From positions 1 through 27,326 of the forward strand of contig CAYVQT010000040.1 in NCBI GenBank assembly GCA_964453665.1: 27,326 bases of DNA, read 5' to 3'. The translations under genes were made by a program, and so were the position numbers. The notes beneath the pieces were generated by a model, which was given only the letters and a program-made list of their open reading frames with translations, did not search any database and was not told the origin of the DNA. Below, one piece after another: positions 22,207 through 27,326 of the stretch (the first letter of the stretch is position 1; every line of letters begins with the position of its first letter). The stretch is from DAOUTY01 sp964453665. Lineage in GTDB: Bacteria; Chloroflexota; Dehalococcoidia; SZUA-161.

Positions 22207-23280
22207 TCAGGCTGTTTTCTCCCTCATGAAGAAGCCAATGGTTAAACAGAAAACCAGTCCCACTACAACAGCCACAATGCTGTTGTCGCCTATTCCACTC
22301 GGGCTTGCTGTCGTGAAGAAATTGTGCGCGATGGCGGCACCTGTTATGAGCCCCAAAATGGTTACCCCGGCATCGGTATCACCCTCGCCGGACAGGACAA
22401 GCTGACGGAGAGGACACCCGCCCAGCAGGGTAGCCGCCAGACCAACCAGGGCCATGCCGAGGAAGTTCCACAGTTGATTATCGTGAGCAACCGGCTGCCC
22501 GACGAAGCCCCAGTCAATATAGCCCAGTGCGGCGTTGGCGATGATAGCTCCGACAAAGAAAGCGGCGATGCCGCCAAAGAGGTATGTGTCCCTGACCATC
22601 ATCAGGTCGCGCCAGCCGCCGACGAAGCACATCCTCGTCCTCTGGGCCAGCACTCCGACAACGAGACCAACGACCATCGAGATGCCGAGGGCAGCGTACA
22701 TCGAGCCTGGCCCGCTCTCACTTTGAAAAATAAAAAGGGGAGAAAAAACGGCCAGCAGCAGCAGGCACAACATCAAGACCGGCATCACCCAGCCTGCCCC
22801 TGCGTATTTCCTGGCGGCACGTCCCAGGTTGAAGCCCCTCCTGAGGAACAGTATGCCAACGCCCGCCCCCACCACCACACCCGCAAGCGCAGTGATGCCG
22901 TTGAGGTCTCCCCCGGCCAGGCGCAGCACAGCCCTGACAGGACATCCCAGAAACACCAGCGCCCCGATCATTACAAAAGCGCCCAGCAGGAACCGAATCA
23001 ACGGAGAGGAACCACCCCTCGCTCTGAACTCGCGGAATATTACGGCGGAGGCGAACGCTCCCAGCACAAGGCCCATAATCTCTGGCCTCAGGTACTGCAC
23101 CACCTCTGCCCGGTGCAGACCCAGACCGCCCGCGATATCGCGAAGGAAACAGGCGATGCAGATGCCCATGTTCGGGGGATTGCCCCATTTCACCATGTAG
23201 GCAGCCAGAATCCCGAAAACGAGTCCCGCTATGACAATCAGCACTCTCGGCCTCAATAATCGGCGCAAGTTTCTTGCCAT
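22207..23280 (-). CDS. yedE: YedE-family selenium (thiosulfate-type) transporter
   Basis: About 357 aa, a polytopic inner-membrane protein of the YeeE/YedE family and its selenium-metabolism branch. Four Cys-bearing pore segments recur: GICIACFLRD, LGCPVRAVLRLAGGD, RMCFVGGWRDLMMVRD and LGGCPLRQLVLSGEGD; these arise from an internal duplication and pass the chalcogen through by transient Cys contacts in YeeE. About ten hydrophobic helices separate them. I use ATG 23280; the frame is open to a GTG at 23319, and neither has a well-spaced SD. First gene of the leftward operon ending in selD, which argues for uptake of a selenium compound. Confidence 0.87.
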   Translation of the reverse strand: MARNLRRLLRPRVLIVIAGLVFGILAAYMVKWGNPPNMGICIACFLRDIAGGLGLHRAEVVQYLRPEIMGLVLGAFASAVIFREFRARGGSSPLIRFLLGAFVMIGALVFLGCPVRAVLRLAGGDLNGITALAGVVVGAGVGILFLRRGFNLGRAARKYAGAGWVMPVLMLCLLLLAVFSPLFIFQSESGPGSMYAALGISMVVGLVVGVLAQRTRMCFVGGWRDLMMVRDTYLFGGIAAFFVGAIIANAALGYIDWGFVGQPVAHDNQLWNFLGMALVGLAATLLGGCPLRQLVLSGEGDTDAGVTILGLITGAAIAHNFFTTASPSGIGDNSIVAVVVGLVFCLTIGFFMREKTA

Positions 23281-23331
23281 CCTTTCCGATTTATCGACCG
23301 GTTCCTGACCTCCGCCCACTCCCTATACCTA

Positions 23332-23358
23332 TTGACTGACTTCGGCCCGTGATATAAT
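23332..23358 (+). promoter_or_regulatory. Promoter of the LysR regulator gene
   Basis: TTGACT (23332-23337) and TATAAT (23353-23358) with a short 15-nt spacer, helped by an extended -10 TG (TGATATAAT). Start near 23365, leader of about 73 nt. Confidence 0.55.
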
Positions 23359-23371
23359 ATGACCACAGCCG

Positions 23372-23400
23372 ATTTTATCATAAGTGTTTTTTTAATGCAA
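23372..23400 (-). promoter_or_regulatory. Promoter of the selenium operon
   Basis: On the minus strand TTGCAT (23395-23400), 17-nt spacer, TAAAAT (23372-23377) with extended-10 TG. Start near 23365, so the two divergent transcripts begin at about the same base pair. Confidence 0.6.
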
Positions 23401-23418
23401 GATAATTAATACTTATGA
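23378..23418. promoter_or_regulatory. Candidate LysR operator
   Basis: An 8-bp inverted repeat TCATAAGT (23378-23385) and ACTTATGA (23411-23418) encloses TTAAT-N8-ATTAA (23392-23409), a T-N11-A style LysR box. Relative to the selenium-operon start these cover about -13 to -53, the usual place for LysR activation and for autoregulation of the divergent regulator gene. Confidence 0.5.
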
Positions 23419-23437
23419 CTATCAAGAGGGATGCGCC

Positions 23438-24337
23438 ATGAACCTCGACTATTTAAAGACCTACCTCGAGATAGTCAGGCTGGGAAGCTTCTCCGAAGTG
23501 GCCAGGAAGCTGTCGATCACCCAGCCCGCCGTATCTTTCCAGATTCACAAGCTGGAACGCGACCTGGGCGTACGTCTCCTCGATCGCAGACAAAAAGCGC
23601 TCACCATGACCGATGCCGGGAAGCGACTGCTCCGTTTCGCCGAACTCGTTGAGAGAGAGAGCGCAAGCCTGACGCACGACCTCGAGCAAATCCGCGAGGA
23701 GGTAACCGGAAACATAGTTATTGGCGCCAGCACTATCCCCGGTGAGGTCCTGCTGCCACCCATTCTGAGCGAATTTAAAGCCCTGCATCCCGCTGTCGGG
23801 GCCCGGGTGGAAGCCTCCGATTCTATGACCGTAATCTCCAGAGTACAGGAGGGAGACTACGACGTGGGTTTCTGCGGGACCGCACCCGAGGGCGGGGACC
23901 TGGACTATTTCACAATGGCAGATGACGAGATCGTCCTCATTGTGTTCCCGGAACACCCTTTCTCCCGAAGGAAAGCAGTCTCGTTTCTTGAGCTTAAGGA
24001 TGAGCCACTGATACTACGAGAGGAAACCTCGGGCACGCAGCAGAGCCTCAAATCGCTGCTGGCGAAGGCCGGTCTCGATATTGAGAAACTGTCCCCCAAT
24101 CTAACCCTGGGGACGAGCCAGGCTGTGGTCTCAGCGGTCGAGGCACGTGCGGGGATCGCCTTCGTATCCGATCTGGCCGTAAAAAAAAGCCTCGCTCTCG
24201 GCCTGGTCAAACAGGTCGCCGTCGAGGGACTGAAGCTGAAGCGAGACTTCTACTGCATATACCGCAAGGAAAGGGTAGTCTCCCGCCTGCTCAGCGAGTT
24301 CCTTGCCTTCGTCCGGGTGAGGGCATCACAAACATGA
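23438..24337 (+). CDS. LysR-type regulator, selenium-metabolism-associated
   Basis: 299 aa, standard LysR length. The winged helix-turn-helix is at 15-50 (LGSFSEVARKLSITQPAVSF followed by QIHKLERDLGVRLLDR), then a linker helix and a periplasmic-binding-like effector domain beginning GNIVIGASTIPGEVLLPPIL (about 91-110). ATG at 23438 preceded by AGAGGGATGC. It is divergent from yedE and separated by a shared promoter/operator region, the classic LysR arrangement, and LysR proteins of this type are recurrent in selenium gene clusters. The inducer could be a selenium compound, but no residue shows this. Confidence 0.9.
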   Translation: MNLDYLKTYLEIVRLGSFSEVARKLSITQPAVSFQIHKLERDLGVRLLDRRQKALTMTDAGKRLLRFAELVERESASLTHDLEQIREEVTGNIVIGASTIPGEVLLPPILSEFKALHPAVGARVEASDSMTVISRVQEGDYDVGFCGTAPEGGDLDYFTMADDEIVLIVFPEHPFSRRKAVSFLELKDEPLILREETSGTQQSLKSLLAKAGLDIEKLSPNLTLGTSQAVVSAVEARAGIAFVSDLAVKKSLALGLVKQVAVEGLKLKRDFYCIYRKERVVSRLLSEFLAFVRVRASQT

Positions 24338-24436
24338 CCTGTTCCCTGACACGGGTTTAAACCGGATCTGTTTGTCAAGCCTTATTACCGTCTATCCGCC
24401 TCGCGCCTTTGTGCATTAATCACGTGTTTTGGCCTA

Positions 24437-24465
24437 TTGACACGCTTAGCTTCAAGTGCTATAAG
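24437..24465 (+). promoter_or_regulatory. Promoter of the lipoprotein gene, with long leader
   Basis: TTGACA (24437-24442), 17-nt spacer, TATAAG (24460-24465). Start near 24472 leaves a leader of about 165 nt before the ATG at 24638. I see no gene or riboswitch I can name in 24338-24637; a GGTTTAAACC palindrome lies near 24354. Confidence 0.65.
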
Positions 24466-24637
24466 ACGTTTGGTTAAGAATTGTTAATTTCACCAGCCTG
24501 GTCCGACTGCCTGAACTTTCATGGTGGTTAGCGACTCACTCTGCTAGCACAGGCCACGATAATGTCCGAAAACATGTTAAAGTGATGTAGCTTAGTGGGG
24601 CAGCCTGGACTTAAATCGAACGAAAGGAGAAAACGTC

Positions 24638-25669
24638 ATGTCGGGAAGAAGTGGAAAAATCAGCATATTTCTGGCTGTTATTGTGACGCTCGCATTGCTT
24701 ACAGCAGGCTGCGGTGGTGAATCAGCAGAACCCACGCCGACGGCCACGCCCATACCCGTGACCATCTACGAGAGCACAGAGCATGGCTTTTCCATCGAGT
24801 ATCCTGAGGGATGGACCGAGAGCGAGCAGGGGATGGGAACATACTTCTCCATCAGTTTTTTAAATCCCGGGGGAACCCTGTATGCGGCGGTATCCGTGGA
24901 ATACAAGACCGACGACGTCATCCTGACTGATTACGTGACGGAAAACATGGATTACATGGAATCCTCGCCCGGCTTCGAGTTGATCTCAGAGGGTGACGTG
25001 ACCATAGGCGAAGGCATCTCCGGCTACGAGATAGTGGGCCGGGGAGACCTGGGGACCGGTGAGGTTGAGAAGTTCAAGTTTGTCGTCATGGTGCGCGGTA
25101 AGCAGGGAATCGCGGTCGGTGCCATGGGAGAAGACGCTGTGTTCGATCAGAGTGAGAGTGTTATAGACGCCGTTTTGAATAGCTTCGAGCTCCTTCCGAC
25201 TTATTCTTATGTACCCCCTACTCCCAGCGCCGGAGGCACCTACACAAGCGCTGAGTACGGCTTCTCCATAACCTACCCCGCAGGGTGGACGGAGACCTTC
25301 ATCGGCAGCCATGGTGAAATCGTGACTTTCACGTCCGGTATGGGAGTGCCCAGTGTAACCGTCAGTCAATCGCCCGTAGGTGAGGGCACTACGCTTACCG
25401 AGTACGGCCCGCAGTTCAGCCAGGACCTGGGCCAACACTGGGTTGACTACGCGCTGATTTCTCATGGTGAGATAACGCTGGATGATGGTACCCCCGCCTA
25501 CGAAATCGTGTTCAGCGGCACATCGGAGGGCTACAACCTCAAGTGCAAGTATGCAGTAGTAATTAAGGGAACTCAGGCTTTCTATATCGCGGGTTACAGC
25601 ATGCCGGCCAGTTTTGCGCAGGATGTCGCAGCTCTGGACAGTGTAATTCACAGCTTCTATCTGGAATAG
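24638..25669 (+). CDS. Lipoprotein with two PsbP/DUF1795-like repeats
   Basis: 343 aa. Signal peptide with lipobox LTAGC: lipid would attach to Cys25 after cleavage; then a Pro/Thr-rich linker (EPTPTATPIPV) to about residue 42. Two homologous domains follow: about 43-188, opening YESTEHGFSIEYPEGWTE, and about 202-343, opening YTSAEYGFSITYPAGWTE, each ending in a helix of the type ESVIDAVLNSFELL / DVAALDSVIHSFYLE. This YGFSI-YPxGW pattern is that of PsbP-like/DUF1795 proteins; function on the cell surface is unknown. ATG at 24638 with AAAGGAG. Monocistronic between its promoter and the hairpin terminator at 25738. Confidence 0.85.
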   Translation: MSGRSGKISIFLAVIVTLALLTAGCGGESAEPTPTATPIPVTIYESTEHGFSIEYPEGWTESEQGMGTYFSISFLNPGGTLYAAVSVEYKTDDVILTDYVTENMDYMESSPGFELISEGDVTIGEGISGYEIVGRGDLGTGEVEKFKFVVMVRGKQGIAVGAMGEDAVFDQSESVIDAVLNSFELLPTYSYVPPTPSAGGTYTSAEYGFSITYPAGWTETFIGSHGEIVTFTSGMGVPSVTVSQSPVGEGTTLTEYGPQFSQDLGQHWVDYALISHGEITLDDGTPAYEIVFSGTSEGYNLKCKYAVVIKGTQAFYIAGYSMPASFAQDVAALDSVIHSFYLE

Positions 25670-25737
25670 ACTCTCGCTATTAACCGTCTGCTAAAACGGC
25701 ATGTTTCGTAGCCAATATTACTTGACCCCGTCATGGC

Positions 25738-25769
25738 TGCTCCAGAAGGAGTTCCTTCTGGAGCACTTC
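25738..25769 (+). terminator. Intrinsic terminator after the lipoprotein gene
   Basis: A 13-bp perfect inverted repeat, TGCTCCAGAAGGA (25738-25750) with TCCTTCTGGAGCA (25753-25765), followed by CTTCATTTT; 68 nt after the stop. Confidence 0.75.
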
Positions 25770-25831
25770 ATTTTGAAACTGCGACCCCACATCCGAAAGC
25801 CTCCCGATTCCAGGGTCCATGCTGCCCACGT

Positions 25832-25860
25832 TTGACAATATCGAATTTACACGGTATTCT
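25832..25860 (+). promoter_or_regulatory. Promoter of the ferredoxin-AOR operon
   Basis: TTGACA (25832-25837), 17-nt spacer, TATTCT (25855-25860). Start near 25867, leader of about 109 nt. The leader can form a small hairpin CCCG-N6-CGGG (25886-25899); I could not match it to the Moco RNA motif. Confidence 0.65.
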
Positions 25861-25975
25861 GCACACTGGCGTAGAGCCCTGTGCGCCCGACTGCCCGGGT
25901 ACAATTTCAAAGGTCAGCATATTTCAGGATTTTTCACGGTATTACCATTCCATTAGCCGTTCGGAGGATTATCTG

Positions 25976-26509
25976 ATGTCAAAGAAGCTAGCCGTAATTC
26001 CAGAGCAGTGTTCCGGCTGCAGCATCTGTGAATTAGTGTGCGCCATCAAACATTTCGGCGTGAACAACCCTAAGAAGTCCGCGATCAGAGTAATGGTCAC
26101 ATACCCCCATCCGGTCATGAGGATGCCGATCGTCTGCAGTCAGTGCAAAGCGGCACCCTGTGCGCAGGTGTGCCCGGTGGACGCGCTGCGGCGCATCGAC
26201 GGCGTCGTTCAGCTAATCGAGAAGGAGTGTATTTCCTGTTATCAGTGCGTTGAAGCATGCCCCTTCGGGGCCATATACGCCCATGAAGACTGCGACCTGC
26301 CCATAAAATGTGACATGTGCGGAGGGGACCCTGAGTGCGTCAAGGTATGCCCCAAGGGAGCGTTAAAGCTCATACCCGAGGCCGCCCTGGGTGAATCCAA
26401 GCGCCTCAACAACGTCTTGAGCTATGCCCAGATGAAAGAAATCGAGTTCTATGAGAAGGGCGAAAGGAAAATCATCCACTATGCCGAGATCGGGAAGGAA
26501 GAGCTATGA
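25976..26509 (+). CDS. Ferredoxin-type 4x[4Fe-4S] protein, electron-transfer subunit for AOR
   Basis: 177 aa from ATG 25976, which has GGAGG 8 nt upstream; the upstream open frame crosses the promoter and is not coding. Sixteen cysteines form four clusters as in HycB/DmsB-type subunits: Cys12/15/18/22, Cys54/57/62/66, Cys85/88/91/95 and Cys112/115/121/125. There is no signal peptide, so it is cytoplasmic. Its stop overlaps the ATG of the aldehyde:ferredoxin oxidoreductase gene (ATGA), so the two are coupled; it most likely carries electrons from or to the tungsto/molybdopterin subunit. Confidence 0.92.
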   Translation: MSKKLAVIPEQCSGCSICELVCAIKHFGVNNPKKSAIRVMVTYPHPVMRMPIVCSQCKAAPCAQVCPVDALRRIDGVVQLIEKECISCYQCVEACPFGAIYAHEDCDLPIKCDMCGGDPECVKVCPKGALKLIPEAALGESKRLNNVLSYAQMKEIEFYEKGERKIIHYAEIGKEEL

Positions 26510-27326
26510 GCATCAAGAGTGGATATTTCAAGAAAAAACTGCATGTAGACCTCACAAAGGGCAGCTCTGAGCGCCTCGATCTATCCGACGCCTTTATCGA
26601 AAAATATATCGGGGGCCGCGGCTTCGGCGCCAAGCTGGTCTGGGACAATCTGAAAAGCCACGACCTCAAGATCGACCCGCTCGGCCCGGAGAACCTTCTG
26701 GTCATCGCCCCGGGCCCGCTCACCGGCACTTACCTGCCATCGTCGGGGAAGAACTCCTTTATTGCCATCTCCCCTGCCACAGGACTCTATGGCGATTCCT
26801 CCATAGGCGGTATCTTCGGGGTTGAACTGCGACAGGCGGGGCTCGACCTTCTCTCCATTACCGGCAGGGCTTCAGAGATGTCTGTCCTTTTCATCGACAA
26901 CGGCGAGACGACAATCCTCACCATGCCCGAATTGACAGGGAAAAGCTGTCTGGAGGCCGAGGGAATTATCAAGGAACGGCTGGGGACACATGCTGTCCAC
27001 GTAGCCGTTATCGGCGTTGGTGGCGAGAACCTGGTGAAGTTCGCCTGCGTAAACACAGACTGGGGCCGCAATGCCGGGAGAACCGGGATAGGCGCAATCA
27101 TGGGCTCGAAGAACCTCAAGGCAATAGTTGTGCGCGGCGACAAAGACCTTCCGGTACATGACCTGAAAGGGCTGATGGCGGAGAATGACAAAGCCTGCAA
27201 ATATATGACGGAACATAAGTACTTTAAAATGTGGCAGCAGGAAGGCCTGATGAACGTTATCGAGTACGCGAACGAAAAGGGAATTCTGCCAGCGTACAAT
27301 TTCAAGGACAGCGTTTTTGCCAAACA
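26506..27326 (+). CDS. Aldehyde:ferredoxin oxidoreductase, N-terminal part (runs off the window)
   Basis: At least 273 aa, open to the right edge. The ATG at 26506 overlaps the ferredoxin stop; SD GGAAGGAAGAG just upstream. The N-terminal AOR pattern is clear: YIGGRGFGAKLVWDNL, APGPLTGTYLPSSGKNSF, SPATGLYGDSSIGGIFGVEL, RNAGRTGIGAIMGSKNLKAI. These segments belong to the pterin-binding domain; the cysteines that bind the [4Fe-4S] cluster lie beyond the window. AORs contain a tungsten or molybdenum bis-pyranopterin and oxidise aldehydes to acids or reduce acids, using ferredoxin. With a dedicated four-cluster subunit this resembles the multi-subunit AOR/BCR-type systems. Substrate unknown. Confidence 0.92.
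   Translation, partial: MSIKSGYFKKKLHVDLTKGSSERLDLSDAFIEKYIGGRGFGAKLVWDNLKSHDLKIDPLGPENLLVIAPGPLTGTYLPSSGKNSFIAISPATGLYGDSSIGGIFGVELRQAGLDLLSITGRASEMSVLFIDNGETTILTMPELTGKSCLEAEGIIKERLGTHAVHVAVIGVGGENLVKFACVNTDWGRNAGRTGIGAIMGSKNLKAIVVRGDKDLPVHDLKGLMAENDKACKYMTEHKYFKMWQQEGLMNVIEYANEKGILPAYNFKDSVFAK

Noticed and set aside
22324..23259. 311-aa open frame antisense to yedE
   Set aside because: Composition is Gln/His/Pro-rich as expected from antisense of membrane-helix codons; yedE has clear family motifs.
24560..24625. tRNA-like stretch (GTAGCTTAGTGGGG...) in the lipoprotein leader
   Set aside because: Could not close an acceptor stem or find an anticodon arm and a GTTCGAATC-type T arm; resemblance is limited to a D-arm-like word.
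25733..25975. N-terminal extension of the ferredoxin frame
   Set aside because: Covers a terminator hairpin and a consensus promoter; the ATG at 25976 has GGAGG and begins the Fe-S domain.
25861..25975. Molybdenum-cofactor riboswitch before the AOR operon
   Set aside because: Only one short hairpin after the predicted start; I could not map the Moco RNA conserved core. A covariance search would settle it.
1..27326. CRISPR arrays, transposases, prophage or toxin-antitoxin modules
   Set aside because: No regularly spaced repeats and no matching protein motifs on either strand.

Overview
The window is 27.3 kb of a moderately GC-rich bacterial chromosome: about 26 convincing protein genes, short spacers, SD-led starts and several sigma70-type promoters. 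Nothing looks phage-, plasmid- or transposase-like, and I saw no rRNA, tRNA or CRISPR. The gene set is that of a strict anaerobe living on organic acids: acyl-CoA carboxyltransferases, enoyl-CoA hydratases, an acyl-CoA synthetase, aldehyde:ferredoxin oxidoreductase with its ferredoxin subunit, several radical SAM proteins and a full selenium-handling operon. An uncultured Chloroflexota lineage (Dehalococcoidia-like) is my best guess. That is inference from gene content and style; no marker gene is present.

Layout. 1-22: start of a minus-strand gene leaving the window. 362-3517 (minus): two paralogous biotin-dependent carboxyltransferases behind one promoter. 3588-6310 (plus): moaE, an alpha/beta hydrolase and a B12-binding-type radical SAM protein, tightly packed. 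6415-7020 (minus): a DUF3786 protein. 7090-11263 (plus): a fatty/organic acid activation operon (two crotonases, a sirtuin, an AMP-forming acyl-CoA synthetase) between a clear promoter and a terminator. 11339-14731 (plus): a methyltransferase overlapping a Glu/Leu-dehydrogenase-family gene, then an AT-richer radical SAM/SPASM gene. 14732-18376: small and accessory genes (a 71-aa membrane protein, a PaaI-type thioesterase, a methyltransferase, two SnoaL/NTF2-like proteins) interspersed with palindromic repeats. 18569-19321 (plus): a nucleoside-phosphorylase-family protein.

19343-24337 is the most interesting part: a selenium operon read leftwards (yedE transporter, DUF3343 fusion, NAD(P)H-hydrate-dehydratase-like kinase, TusA-like sulfurtransferase, selD) with a divergent LysR regulator. 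selD is itself a selenoprotein gene: codon 18 is an in-frame UGA in the catalytic Cys position, followed by a SECIS-like hairpin, so ordinary gene calling would truncate the protein. The kinase is translationally coupled to both neighbours, which suggests a role in selenium trafficking or activation that I cannot assign.

24437-25770 encodes a lipoprotein with a duplicated PsbP/DUF1795-like domain. 25832 to the end is a ferredoxin-AOR operon running off the right edge. moaE (molybdopterin synthase) and AOR (tungsto/molybdopterin enzyme) could be linked metabolically, as could selD and selenoenzymes elsewhere in the genome.
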